Program-made: the position numbers and the translations under genes
The notes under the pieces: generated by a model
Seen by the model: the letters and a program-made list of their open reading frames with translations, nothing else
The model's database searches: none
Told to the model about the DNA's origin: nothing
Shown here: positions 24,563-34,617 of the stretch, piece by piece
Numbering within the stretch: the first letter of the stretch is position 1
Layout of the letters: the number at the start of each line of letters is the position of its first letter
NCBI GenBank assembly: GCA_965207945.1
Contig: OZ242303.1
Location: 1,550,001-1,614,000, forward strand
Direction: 5' to 3'
DNA from: JAAOII01 sp965207945
GTDB lineage: Bacteria > Pseudomonadota > Gammaproteobacteria > CBDBNL01 > JAAOII01
Length of the DNA: 64,000 nucleotides

Positions 24563-26308
24563 TCAACCAGCTCTTAATAATCTTATTTTTTCTCTAATTC
24601 TATTTTGTGTCCCTTTATCTTCTTGCTGAATAGCTACACGTAGTTCCTGATTATATACATTTTCTAAAATTCGCTTAACGCACTCTCCCGCACCATACCA
24701 AGCATTGGACAGTTGTTCATGCCCAGTATGCAAATTGGGTAAACTAATATTCATTGCTGCAATATGTCCATACAAATAAGTTGGTCCTTGCTGCGCTGCC
24801 TGCATTATATGCAAAACACTAAGGGCAGATTCTCCTTTCGCCATACGACCTGCTTCATTGAGTCTATCCTCCCACTTCTCCAATAGATTGCTGGCTTTCT
24901 TGGAATCAAGTAGTAACTGAACAACTAATTTCTGCAGGAGTGGGAAGCCCTTGCTTTCACCAATAATTGGGGGGTTCATAGTAGGTTTAGCAAAAGTTTG
25001 GCGCTTAGATGGGCTAGGAGGGCTCTTTGTAGGAAGATTAATTTCAATCCCGCCAAGCAACTCCCCTGCTTTACGACGAATTAACTCACGACGGGTGCTG
25101 CTTGGTGGAAAATCCACCAAAAAACCCACTAAGTCATTAATAGCTAAACGTGAGGCCTGCATATCCATTCTCTGATGAAATGGGCGCAGCAAGAAATCTT
25201 CTACTGGAGTGGGTTTCAGAGCATTCCAAGCAGTTTGCTTGTCCTCCGCTTCGTTTACAAAGTCATAGGGATCCTTGCCTTGTGGCATAAACTGCAACAA
25301 TAATTCTTTATTGTCGCCTAAAAATGGGAAGCATTGACGCATAGCGCGTATTGCCGCCTTAGCACCGGCCTCATCGCCATCAAATGCCAAGATTAATGTA
25401 TTAGCCCGTTGTAACAGGTTCTTGGCATGAAATGTAGAGAAAGCAGTCCCCAAGCAGGCAACAGATTTCTCTAACCCTGCCATAGCCATAACATCCATAT
25501 ACCCCTCCACCACTAAAATACTGTCCTTTTTGATTTTGGCATTTAACGCTTGAGGCAGTCCAAATAAATGCTGTTCTTTATGAAAAATATCACTATCTGC
25601 TGAATTAATATATTTTGCTTTGCTGCCGCCATTAATAACTCTGCCACCAAATCCCAAAATACGTCTTCGCGCATCCATAATTGGAAACATAACACGGGCA
25701 CGAAATACATCATAATACCCACCTTCATCATTTTTCTTAACCAAGCCAGTACGCAACCCTGCCTCCTTTAGAACATCGCTCTGCATGAGTTGCCACAAGT
25801 CATCATTGTGTGCTGGAGCATAGCCCAGCCCATATTCTTGAATTAAATCCTGTGAGCAATTGCGCTGTTTAAGGTATTCCAGACCTTGAGCATTCTCTGG
25901 CATACTCAACTGCTGCGCATAAAACTCGGCAGCAAGCTTAACAACCTGATAATCTGCATCAGCAACCTTGGTCTTTCCTGTATTCTTTGAGGATGTCTCA
26001 TACTCCACCGCAATATTTTGTAATTCTGCCAAGCGATGAACTGCTTCATAAAAATCAAGTGATTCTGTTTGCATCAAAAAGGTTAAAATATCCCCTTTTA
26101 CTCCGCAACCAAAACAATGGAAAACATTGTTGGCGCTGCTAACACTAAAAGAAGGCGTCTTCTCATCGTGAAAAGGGCATAAGCCCATGTATCTGCCAGA
26201 ACTGGATGACTTAAGCTGGACTGTGTTGCCGACTATAGCGGCTATATCAGCATTATCTTTAATGCGCTCAATAAATGAATCTTTGATTGGACGGCGACTG
26301 TCATTCAT
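24563..26308 (-). CDS. dnaG: DNA primase DnaG
   Basis: The 581-residue primase has the N-terminal CHC2 zinc finger (CPFHDEKTPSFSV with FHCFGCG, about 44-70), the core with the TOPRIM motifs VVEGYMDVMA and AFDGDEAG, and a C-terminal helicase-binding region. Length is typical. It makes RNA primers for replication. Its ATG is immediately adjacent to the putA stop (TAA-ATG without overlap), so it is probably read from the same transcript as putA, an uncommon partnership. Confidence 0.96.
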   Translation of the reverse strand: MNDSRRPIKDSFIERIKDNADIAAIVGNTVQLKSSSSGRYMGLCPFHDEKTPSFSVSSANNVFHCFGCGVKGDILTFLMQTESLDFYEAVHRLAELQNIAVEYETSSKNTGKTKVADADYQVVKLAAEFYAQQLSMPENAQGLEYLKQRNCSQDLIQEYGLGYAPAHNDDLWQLMQSDVLKEAGLRTGLVKKNDEGGYYDVFRARVMFPIMDARRRILGFGGRVINGGSKAKYINSADSDIFHKEQHLFGLPQALNAKIKKDSILVVEGYMDVMAMAGLEKSVACLGTAFSTFHAKNLLQRANTLILAFDGDEAGAKAAIRAMRQCFPFLGDNKELLLQFMPQGKDPYDFVNEAEDKQTAWNALKPTPVEDFLLRPFHQRMDMQASRLAINDLVGFLVDFPPSSTRRELIRRKAGELLGGIEINLPTKSPPSPSKRQTFAKPTMNPPIIGESKGFPLLQKLVVQLLLDSKKASNLLEKWEDRLNEAGRMAKGESALSVLHIMQAAQQGPTYLYGHIAAMNISLPNLHTGHEQLSNAWYGAGECVKRILENVYNQELRVAIQQEDKGTQNRIREKIRLLRAG

Positions 26309-29287
26309 TTATCTATCACTTCCGCTAAGTAATGAAAAGTTGCCTCCCATTGCCGTAGTGTTCTCAACAATACATTGTTCCCACACAAACTGCAATAAAT
26401 AATCCTTACCGCCTGCTTTTGGTCCCGTGCCAGATAAATTACAACCACCAAATGGATGTGATTCCACCACCGCTCCTACTTGATCGCGATTAATATAGAC
26501 ATTGCCAACTTCTGCTTCAGCAGCCAGCTTTCTCGCCCAATTATTGTCCCTGCTATGTATGCTTAAGGTTAACCCCATAGCGGATGAGTTAATCGCAGTA
26601 GTTAATTCTTCAATATCCTTATATTGACAAAAATGAAGAATGGGACCAAAATATTCTTCTGTTAGGCATTCGGATGCCTCATTAACTTTTATCAAGGTTG
26701 GAGGTATTAATAATTGTGTTTTATCAATTATCTGCCCTTGCGCCAATACCCTGCCGTCTCTAGCTGCTTTACTTATGTACTTACTAAGTTTTTTATAAGC
26801 AGCCGCATCAATTACTGGACCGCTATCCACGAAAAATTTGCGATTATCTCCACACTGCAAACCGCGGACAGTTTGGGATATCATATCTTGATAAAACTTT
26901 CCTTTGCTGCGTGGCACACATACCAAACGAGTTGCTGAGCATCTTTGACCTGCAGAATTAAATGCTCCTATTACTAAATCATGGATTAATTGTTCTGGTA
27001 AAGCAGAAGAATCACACACCGCCAGATTGACACCTCCCGTCTCGGCAACCAAAGGAATTAATGCTCTGGCAGAATCACCCGCTAAGAGAGTGCGCAGGCG
27101 AGCAGCCGTTGGGTGGGAACCAGTAAAAGTTATGCCTTTTATATACTCGTTAGTCACTAATTTTTCTGCATCCTTATTGTTAGGGCAAAGCATCGTTACC
27201 ACTCCTGGCGGAAAGCACTCTTGTAACCAGTTGCCCAATAATTCTCCTATCTCTTTAGTTTGTGGTGCCGACTTAGCTATAACAGGACACCCGCTTACCA
27301 GCGCCGCTACTATGGGACCAACTGTAATAGCGACAGGAAAATTCCAAGGGGCTATAACCAGCCAAGGACCACGGGGACGATAATTAGTCACAGAACTTTC
27401 CCCTGTATAGGTTCTATTATGATTTTCACTGAACATATCTTGCGCCTGCAGGGCATAATAACGGCAAAAATCAACCGCTTCGCGAATTTCATTCAATCCG
27501 TCCTCATAAGTACGTTTGCCGACAGCAGAGATTAACTGTGCCAGAGAATAACGTCTCTCTTCTAAAATATTACTGAATTTTTCCGCCATGGCTGCCCGTT
27601 CGGCTACAGCCGTTTGAGACCAAGGCAGAAACTGCTTATTAGCAGTCCGACATGCTTCACGCAGTGCATTTACAGACAATGTTTTGCTTGCAGGTGTCTT
27701 AGCGATTTTGGGAGCTGTCGTTTTGAGTAGCTCAGCACGCACTCGAGCATCGCTAAGGTCTGTGCCAATTGAATTTATACGCGGCAAGTATATATCAGCA
27801 GCACGCGGCACAGAAGTAGTTATATCCTGCAGGGGGTTAACTATCTTACGACTATGAATAAAAGAGCTATTAGCGCCATTTTCCAATAATCGGCGGACTA
27901 AGTATGCCAATAGGTTTTCATGATCTCCCACCGGCGCATAAATACGGCTATGATAACCGCGCTTTATTAAGGCATCGTGCAGCCCCTCTCCCATGCCAAA
28001 TAGCCGTTGGAATTCAAAATTATTATGCTGCTCCCCTCTCTGCTTAGGTTTATTCGCTTGATTAGTCGCATTTATTCGCTGAGCAGAACTCTCTGTAATG
28101 TGTTCTGAAATGTGTAATACATAAGCGACGCTAACTGGATTATGAGTGGCAAAAGCTGGATAGATATATGGCGCCTTGAATAGCTGCTCGGCACAAACTA
28201 TAAAAGCAATATCTGAATGATTTTTAGAAGTCCATATCGGGTACTCAAGACCCTGTTGCTGAGCATTCTTAATTTCCATATCCCAATAGGCACCCTTAAC
28301 TAACCTAACACATATCTTCTTCTTATAATGGCGGGATAATTTATCCAAATATTTCACCACTCCTAAACAACGTTTCTGATATGCTTGAATTGCTATTCCC
28401 AATTTATAGTCACCATCAGTTTGCGCCAATAGGGCGGCAAATACCTGCAAAGTAGCATCTAATCTTTCGCTCTCTTCAGCATCAATATACATTGTGCCAT
28501 CACACAAGCGAGATAATTCTTTGAGGCGTGGCAGAGTATCTTTCATTAGAAGGTCGGTTTCATGAGGAGTAAAGCGGGGATTAATCCCCGAAATCTTTAC
28601 TGAAATACAAGAAAATGACTTCGCCGCACTGAGATATTTGCGATAGTAATTCTCAGCATCTTCCCAATTGGTTGCCGCTTCTGCCAGCATATCATAAGAA
28701 AAACTGTAGCGTGATGAGTATCGTTTAGAATTACGGGATGCTGATTCAACATCTTTACCCAACACAAAAGTATTACCCATTACTTTGACTATGGCGCGAA
28801 CTATGGGACGAATTACTGGCCAACCCATCTTAGTTACTAAAGAGTCCATGTCTGAGAATTTTTTGGTGGTATCCAATGCCATAGTTGTCAAAGTATCTAA
28901 CACACCATGACGTTGCAAGAGGTCCCACTCACCACTTCGTAAACTCTGACGGATAATTGCTTCTTGCTTTTTTGCTTCAGGTATCCGTAATAAACACTCA
29001 GCCAACTGCATTATCGCAACCCCTTCCTTGGTGTCCAGCGAAAATGTCCTCAATAGTTTACCAGCAAGAGTATTCTCTTCACCAGATTCCCTGTCTAATG
29101 CATGGGCTAATGAGGAAACCTTTTTCCATTCATATTGCCTAACCGTCTTAGAAAGGGTGCGAATAAGATTTGTTTCGGCGCTGCGGTAGTTTTTACTATA
29201 TATATCTGTAGATGCGAGTCCATGATTTTGTCCATGGTTTTGTCCAGGATTTTGCCCCGTTGCGGTTATGATTTGCTGCCGACTCAT
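26309..29287 (-). CDS. putA: Bifunctional proline dehydrogenase / P5C dehydrogenase PutA
   Basis: The 992-residue protein joins both steps of proline oxidation to glutamate. The proline dehydrogenase half (about 170-480) has the FAD-barrel motifs ISVKISGINPRF, RLVKGAYWDMEI and the ERLFGMGEGLHD loop. The aldehyde dehydrogenase half has IAPWNFPVAITVGP, the catalytic Glu in AETGGVNLAV and the Cys in FNSAGQRCSATRL. It lacks the ribbon-helix-helix DNA-binding domain of the roughly 1320-residue E. coli PutA, so it is the enzyme-only type. It is followed directly by dnaG. Confidence 0.95.
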   Translation of the reverse strand: MSRQQIITATGQNPGQNHGQNHGLASTDIYSKNYRSAETNLIRTLSKTVRQYEWKKVSSLAHALDRESGEENTLAGKLLRTFSLDTKEGVAIMQLAECLLRIPEAKKQEAIIRQSLRSGEWDLLQRHGVLDTLTTMALDTTKKFSDMDSLVTKMGWPVIRPIVRAIVKVMGNTFVLGKDVESASRNSKRYSSRYSFSYDMLAEAATNWEDAENYYRKYLSAAKSFSCISVKISGINPRFTPHETDLLMKDTLPRLKELSRLCDGTMYIDAEESERLDATLQVFAALLAQTDGDYKLGIAIQAYQKRCLGVVKYLDKLSRHYKKKICVRLVKGAYWDMEIKNAQQQGLEYPIWTSKNHSDIAFIVCAEQLFKAPYIYPAFATHNPVSVAYVLHISEHITESSAQRINATNQANKPKQRGEQHNNFEFQRLFGMGEGLHDALIKRGYHSRIYAPVGDHENLLAYLVRRLLENGANSSFIHSRKIVNPLQDITTSVPRAADIYLPRINSIGTDLSDARVRAELLKTTAPKIAKTPASKTLSVNALREACRTANKQFLPWSQTAVAERAAMAEKFSNILEERRYSLAQLISAVGKRTYEDGLNEIREAVDFCRYYALQAQDMFSENHNRTYTGESSVTNYRPRGPWLVIAPWNFPVAITVGPIVAALVSGCPVIAKSAPQTKEIGELLGNWLQECFPPGVVTMLCPNNKDAEKLVTNEYIKGITFTGSHPTAARLRTLLAGDSARALIPLVAETGGVNLAVCDSSALPEQLIHDLVIGAFNSAGQRCSATRLVCVPRSKGKFYQDMISQTVRGLQCGDNRKFFVDSGPVIDAAAYKKLSKYISKAARDGRVLAQGQIIDKTQLLIPPTLIKVNEASECLTEEYFGPILHFCQYKDIEELTTAINSSAMGLTLSIHSRDNNWARKLAAEAEVGNVYINRDQVGAVVESHPFGGCNLSGTGPKAGGKDYLLQFVWEQCIVENTTAMGGNFSLLSGSDR

Positions 29288-29563
29288 ACTAATAAAGTAT
29301 TATACGGAAATCTAATATGTATTGAGGTTGTATTGGGGTTTATGCGGTGCATCAATTAAGACAGTTAATATAGCCAAGATATAAAGGCAGTCCTGTAATT
29401 ATTTCGTTATAACTACCTTTATTATCTATAAGATATCTTTAATTTAAAGGTAACAATAGCATCATAAGATATGAAATGCCAGATATCATAAGTTACCTTC
29501 CCCTCTTCCCCTAGTGGTCTATTATACTAAAAATATGATTTTGTCAAGGTTTTTAATAATAGT

Positions 29564-30355
29564 TTATTTATTATTTTTAAATCGCGTAATTCGCTTATTT
29601 GCCAAATTAACGCTCTTAGAGTCAATCTCAAAGCAGATAAAATTACGTTTTAGCTCTTGGCATATTACCGCGCTAGTCCCCGCTCCGCAGAATGGATCTA
29701 ACACTAAATCGCCTTTGTTAGAACTTGCCAATATAAGACGCCTTAATAGTTTTTCTGGTTTTTGAATTGTATTTAGCATCTCGCGACTCAACAATTCCTT
29801 AGATTTATAAGTAAGCTGTTTAATGTCACCCCAAACATCGCCAGGGTTTTTACCTTTCGGATTAAATTTTGTCTTGCCAAATTTACCAGTCGTCACCGCG
29901 GGGACTCTTTCACAACGCAACCTCTGGGTAAGTTCCACCAATTGCGGTACCCGGACATCATCTAAGTTAAAAGTATCTGCTCGCCTCCCCTTAACAAAAT
30001 AGCAAATAACATCGTAATTGTTGGTGTACTTTATTCTTCCCTGAGATAAACGGCTGGGCTGATACCACACGATGCGAGTCACCAAATTCAAATAAGGGCG
30101 GTAATCTATAAAGTCAATACAATCATGTTTGCCAAAAAGATACATAACGCCGCCTGTCTTTAATTTAGAGGCGCACTGCTGGATTAAACTGAGATTAAAT
30201 TGTTGAATCCCCCCCGCTATCTTATCCCATTTCTGATTGGTGGCATTGTAAGGACCATCACAGATGATTAAATCAACTGTCCCATCCCCAACTTTATCTA
30301 TAAGCTGTAATGCGTCCCCTTGGGTTATATGATTTAACTTGAGCGTAGAACGCAT
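29564..30355 (-). CDS. Site-specific DNA methyltransferase, beta class, without an adjacent restriction gene
   Basis: The 263-residue product has the beta-class layout: motif IV near the N-terminus (DLIICDGPYNATNQKW; residues 33-36 are DGPY) and the AdoMet motif I near the C-terminus (DPFCGAGT, 221-228). A normal N6-adenine motif IV is DPPY and N4-cytosine is SPPY; here Gly replaces the first Pro. No restriction endonuclease is adjacent, so this is an orphan methyltransferase by context. It ends 276 bp from putA and overlaps no gene, ending 1 bp from dnaE. Confidence 0.82.
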   Translation of the reverse strand: MRSTLKLNHITQGDALQLIDKVGDGTVDLIICDGPYNATNQKWDKIAGGIQQFNLSLIQQCASKLKTGGVMYLFGKHDCIDFIDYRPYLNLVTRIVWYQPSRLSQGRIKYTNNYDVICYFVKGRRADTFNLDDVRVPQLVELTQRLRCERVPAVTTGKFGKTKFNPKGKNPGDVWGDIKQLTYKSKELLSREMLNTIQKPEKLLRRLILASSNKGDLVLDPFCGAGTSAVICQELKRNFICFEIDSKSVNLANKRITRFKNNK

Positions 30356-30356
30356 A

Positions 30357-33300
30357 TCATGCGGGGAGCAAGCGCATGCGCGCTTTAGGCATAATCTCCT
30401 CCAAAGATTCCAAACAAGAGTTTGAAGGAAGCACGCGGCTATTCTTTAGCAGCTTCAACTCTGCCTCATATTTTAATTTGTCCTCATCATTTAATATATT
30501 CAAATAGATAGGCAGTCCTTTATCATGCAGATAAGGAATAATAGCATCCTTAATCTCCTCCAAATCTTCTTCACTAATATCATTAACCTTGCTATCAATT
30601 TTTATAGCGCGGCAATGAACGGCGCGCAAGTCCTCAAGCCCATAAAGGCGGTTAATTTGAAATACTGCTTCGCGAGATTCTTGAAAAGAAACTAACTTTC
30701 CTTTGGCAGCAATGATATTTTCATTTTTAAGTAAATGTTCTTTATTATTAAATGCCTCTTCAAAACAGCGCGCTTGAACCTGACCACTTTCGTCAATCAA
30801 AGTTAGCCGATACATTTTGCGGTTATTGCGAAATATTGGTCTTATTCCATAAATTCTTCCAGATACCACTGCTTCTTTATTTACGCTGAGATCTGCTACT
30901 AGATTAGCAACATAGCGACGCAGCTCATCCTTATATATATTAAAAGGATTATGGCACAAATAAAAACCAAGGGACTTATGCTCTTCACGTGATATGCGCG
31001 CAGCGCTCCATTCATTAGGGACAGTCCCTTTGGGTAAAATGGTTTGTTTGAGTGACTCGCCAAACATATCTCCTAATCCTTGTGTCCTCTCTTGAAAATG
31101 CTTCTTGTTAATCTGTAGCCCCTGTTCAATGCTACTAAATAGTAATGACTGATTTTGCTCCAGCGAGGAGAAAGCACCAGCACGCACTAAACTTTCCAGC
31201 ATAGAAGAACTTAAGTTTTTAGGGTCAAGACGGCTGCACAGGTCAAGCATACTTTTATACTCTCCTGATTCTCTTTCTGCAGCTACCGCAATTGCAGAAT
31301 TAATTCCCACCCCCTTAATTGCGCCAAGTCCATAATCAATGACATAAGAGTCATCTTCCTTTCTTATGCCAAACTTAGCTGGACTACGATTGATGTCGGG
31401 AGGTAATAGATTAATATTAAGTTTGCGGCACTCCTCTGCAAGAGCGGCAATTTTTTTAACATTGTTTAATTCAGAAGACATATTGGCAGTAAGGAAGTGC
31501 ACCTTATAGTGAATCTTAAGGTACGCGGTCCAATATGCCAAAAGACCATAGCCAACTGAGTGTGAGCGATTAAATCCGTAACCAGCAAATTTTTCTATAA
31601 TTTTAAAGAAATACTCCGCTTTATTTTCCTCATAGCCATTTACAACAGCGCCCTTGATAAAAGCCACTTTTTGTTTTGCCATAACATCCATTTTTTTCTT
31701 GCCCATAGCATGACGCAGAGTATCCGCTTGCGATAAGCTAAAACCTGCCAGTTTTTGCGCCATCTGCATTACCTGCTCTTGATACACCGCAATACCATAA
31801 GTTGGGCGCATGATATCTTCTAACGATTCATCGGGGTACTCTATGTCTTTCCCCTCTTCAATTGTTTGTTTATTCTTAATAAAGTCATCAATAAGATCCA
31901 TAGGTCCAGGACGAAACAAAGCTATCAAAGCTACAATGTCCTCAAATGTTTTCGGCTGCATTCTCTTTGCCACATCTCTCATCCCAGACGATTCAAGTTG
32001 AAATACTGAATATGTAGCTCCTGAGCGAATCATCTGCATAGTTGCCTTATCATCTGCAGGCAAATTAGTCATATCAATTTCTTTATTATCGGTTTGCTTA
32101 ATTAGCGCTAACGTCTCTTCAATAACGGTTAGAGTGCGCAAACCCAAAATATCAAACTTAACCAGCCCTATCTCTTCTAAATCGTCTTTATCATATTGGC
32201 ATAATGACTTCCCCTCATCATCCATATATAAAGGGCAATAGTCCTTAACCGCGCCAGGTGCTATCACTAAACCAGCAGCATGTAAACCAGTATGGCGAAC
32301 TTGTCCTTCAAGTTTGCGCGCCAAATCAAATACTTGCTGTGCCTCTTGATTCTGCTCAATGAACTCTTTCATTGAAGCGTCTGCGGCAAGAGCGGTTTCC
32401 AGGTCAAACCCTTGAGGTATCATGTTTGATATTTTGTCTCCTAAACCGTAAGGCTTGCCGAGAACCCTAGTTGCATCTCGCACCACCCCCTTTGCCCCCA
32501 TAGTCCCGAAGGATATTATTTGAACTGCATTTTCTTTGCCAAAAGAGTTTTTTAGATAATTAATAACCTCATCTCGTCTATCCATGCACACATCTATATC
32601 AAAATCAGGCATTGAACCTCTGCCTTGATTAAGAAAACGTTCAAACAATAAATTATGCTCCAGTGGATCCAATCCAGTAACTCCAGTAGCATAAGCAACC
32701 AAAGAGCCGCCGCCAGAACCGCGTCCAGGTCCTACAGGAATATCATGACCACGCGCCCAATTGACAAAATCACTTACTATGAGGAAGTAATCGTTATAGT
32801 TCATTTCATCTATAACTGTGAGTTCCTTGGTTAATCGCTTAAGGTATTCTCCGTCTTCATTTTTCTGCCAATCAGCGCCGCTCATTTTCGCCATACCTTC
32901 ATAAGATAAACGTTTAAGCATATCACGACCATTTTCTTCTCCCTTAAAAGGATAATGAGGGAGGTTATGTTCTTGTCTAATAAGGAAATTGCATCTTTCG
33001 GCTACCCATACAGTGTTCTCAATTGCTTGTGGGATATCTGCAAAGAGTTTCACCATATCTTGGGGTTCTTTCATAAACTGGCTATTCACGTAGGGATGAA
33101 TATCCCGTTCTCTACCAAGAACTTCGTTGCGGTTTATATTAACTCTAGCGCGATGCGATTCATAATCTTCTGAGCGCATAAAACGCACATCATTGGTGGC
33201 TAGGGGAGCGCAATTATACTCTTTTGCCAACTTCAAGGTTGACATGATTAATGACTCTTCATAAGGAAGGCCTAACCTTTGTAACTCCAGATAGTAATTA

Positions 33301-33788
33301 TCTCCACAAAGCTCCAACCACCACTGCAAATTGTTGCGCGCTATATCCTCATTGCCATTTATAATCGGCTGCCCCACATCCCCCTTGGCTCCTCCACTAA
33401 GAACAATAAGACCTTCACAATGAGAGGCAAAAAAGTCGCGGGTAATAAGCCCTCTTTTATTAGATTCCGCAGCAACTGTTTGAGTCCAGCTTGAAAGATA
33501 ACTAAGGTTTTTATAGCCAATATCATTCGCTGCAAGAACACATACACGATAAGTTAAGGGATCTTCAAGGTGATTGCATATCAGAAAATCCATCCCAAGA
33601 ATTGGCTTTATTCCTTCTTCACGCGCTGCCTGAGAAAATTTAATAGCGCCAAAAAGATTCGCCTCATCAGTCAAAGCCACCGCAGGGCTTTTCATTTTAT
33701 TAGCCCACTCTACTATCTGCTTAGGAAAAGCCAGCCCATCCTTAATGGAGTAGGTGCTATGGACTCTCAGATGAACAAAATCATTCAT
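30357..33788 (-). CDS. dnaE: DNA polymerase III alpha subunit DnaE
   Basis: The 1143-residue replicative polymerase has the N-terminal PHP domain (FVHLRVHSTYSIKDG), the catalytic PDFDIDVCMDRRDEVI, the GRGSGGGSLVAYATG loop, and C-terminal OB and tau-binding regions. The chosen start, the ATG at 33788 (MNDFVHLRVHSTYS), matches the family start. The frame is open 26 codons further upstream to 33866, but that extension is hydrophobic, unlike any DnaE start, and would run into the divergent znuC gene. Confidence 0.97.
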   Translation of the reverse strand: MNDFVHLRVHSTYSIKDGLAFPKQIVEWANKMKSPAVALTDEANLFGAIKFSQAAREEGIKPILGMDFLICNHLEDPLTYRVCVLAANDIGYKNLSYLSSWTQTVAAESNKRGLITRDFFASHCEGLIVLSGGAKGDVGQPIINGNEDIARNNLQWWLELCGDNYYLELQRLGLPYEESLIMSTLKLAKEYNCAPLATNDVRFMRSEDYESHRARVNINRNEVLGRERDIHPYVNSQFMKEPQDMVKLFADIPQAIENTVWVAERCNFLIRQEHNLPHYPFKGEENGRDMLKRLSYEGMAKMSGADWQKNEDGEYLKRLTKELTVIDEMNYNDYFLIVSDFVNWARGHDIPVGPGRGSGGGSLVAYATGVTGLDPLEHNLLFERFLNQGRGSMPDFDIDVCMDRRDEVINYLKNSFGKENAVQIISFGTMGAKGVVRDATRVLGKPYGLGDKISNMIPQGFDLETALAADASMKEFIEQNQEAQQVFDLARKLEGQVRHTGLHAAGLVIAPGAVKDYCPLYMDDEGKSLCQYDKDDLEEIGLVKFDILGLRTLTVIEETLALIKQTDNKEIDMTNLPADDKATMQMIRSGATYSVFQLESSGMRDVAKRMQPKTFEDIVALIALFRPGPMDLIDDFIKNKQTIEEGKDIEYPDESLEDIMRPTYGIAVYQEQVMQMAQKLAGFSLSQADTLRHAMGKKKMDVMAKQKVAFIKGAVVNGYEENKAEYFFKIIEKFAGYGFNRSHSVGYGLLAYWTAYLKIHYKVHFLTANMSSELNNVKKIAALAEECRKLNINLLPPDINRSPAKFGIRKEDDSYVIDYGLGAIKGVGINSAIAVAAERESGEYKSMLDLCSRLDPKNLSSSMLESLVRAGAFSSLEQNQSLLFSSIEQGLQINKKHFQERTQGLGDMFGESLKQTILPKGTVPNEWSAARISREEHKSLGFYLCHNPFNIYKDELRRYVANLVADLSVNKEAVVSGRIYGIRPIFRNNRKMYRLTLIDESGQVQARCFEEAFNNKEHLLKNENIIAAKGKLVSFQESREAVFQINRLYGLEDLRAVHCRAIKIDSKVNDISEEDLEEIKDAIIPYLHDKGLPIYLNILNDEDKLKYEAELKLLKNSRVLPSNSCLESLEEIMPKARMRLLPA

Positions 33789-33831
33789 ACTTGTAAAAGA
33801 ATAGTGTGATAAATGGTATGATAAGAAAGTA

Positions 33832-34551
33832 ATGAGCAGCGATATATTCTTTAAGGCGCAAAACATAAGCGTTATTCACGCCGGCATAACTCTGCTGGAT
33901 AGCGTATCCTTTGATATCAAACATGGCGAGATAATTAGCGTCATAGGACCTAACGGCGGCGGCAAAACCACCTTGGCGCGAGTGTTGGCAGGAATAATAA
34001 AACCTCATCAAGGAAAGATTATAAAGCAACCTGCCCTAAGAATTGGCTATGTTCCCCAACATTTTTACCTGAATCAACTTATGCCGCTTAAAGTTAGCAG
34101 ATTTTTACAACTTAGTCCTTACTACAATAAACAATCTATAACAAAACTTGTTGAAGATTTACAGATGGAATCAATAATGGATAGTCAATTTGCCCATCTC
34201 TCAGGCGGCGAGAAGCAAAGGGTGTTGATGGCGCGCGCCATGCTCGGCAATCCGCAACTTCTTGTTTTGGATGAACCAACACAGGCGTTGGATATAGACG
34301 GCAGCAGCCGATTATATGGGATGATTGACGAATATGCAAAAAAAGAAAATTGCGCGGTAGTCTTAATTTCACATGACCTAACTTTTGTGATGAGTTCCAC
34401 TGACAAGGTTCTATGTTTGCAGCATCATATATGCTGTCGCGGTACTCCTCAAGAGATTAATGATGACCCCGTGTATAAGAATCTCTTTGGCAATAAGATC
34501 GCTAATAACCTGGCGCTGTATCGCCATCACCACGACCACTCGCACAACTAA
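33832..34551 (+). CDS. znuC: Zinc ABC transporter ATPase ZnuC-like, with a His-rich tail
   Basis: The 239-residue ATPase has Walker A GPNGGGKTT (39-47), signature LSGGEKQRVLMARAML, Walker B LLVLDEP followed by TQALDIDG, and the GYVPQHFYL pattern typical of the metal-uptake (ZnuC/MntB-like) clade. It ends HHHDHSHN, a tail that can bind zinc. The permease ZnuB and receptor ZnuA are not adjacent, so the assignment rests on the ATPase alone. It is divergent from dnaE across 43 bp. A GTAATG start context has no strong ribosome binding site. Confidence 0.85.
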   Translation: MSSDIFFKAQNISVIHAGITLLDSVSFDIKHGEIISVIGPNGGGKTTLARVLAGIIKPHQGKIIKQPALRIGYVPQHFYLNQLMPLKVSRFLQLSPYYNKQSITKLVEDLQMESIMDSQFAHLSGGEKQRVLMARAMLGNPQLLVLDEPTQALDIDGSSRLYGMIDEYAKKENCAVVLISHDLTFVMSSTDKVLCLQHHICCRGTPQEINDDPVYKNLFGNKIANNLALYRHHHDHSHN

Positions 34552-34617
34552 CCACCTATTGCGCAATAAACCATCGACATCGGGGGCATATCTACATGCT
34601 ATAATGAGGTAGTTTTT

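Noticed and set aside
29288..29563. tRNA or small RNA in the 276-bp gap between putA and the methyltransferase
   Set aside because: The sequence is AT-rich with no clover-leaf arms, and shows no clear hairpin with T-tract. Nothing supportable was seen.
33788..33866. Upstream extension of dnaE to 33866
   Set aside because: The 26 extra residues are hydrophobic and do not look like a DnaE N-terminus, and they overlap the divergent znuC start. MNDFVHLRVHSTYS at 33788 is the normal start.
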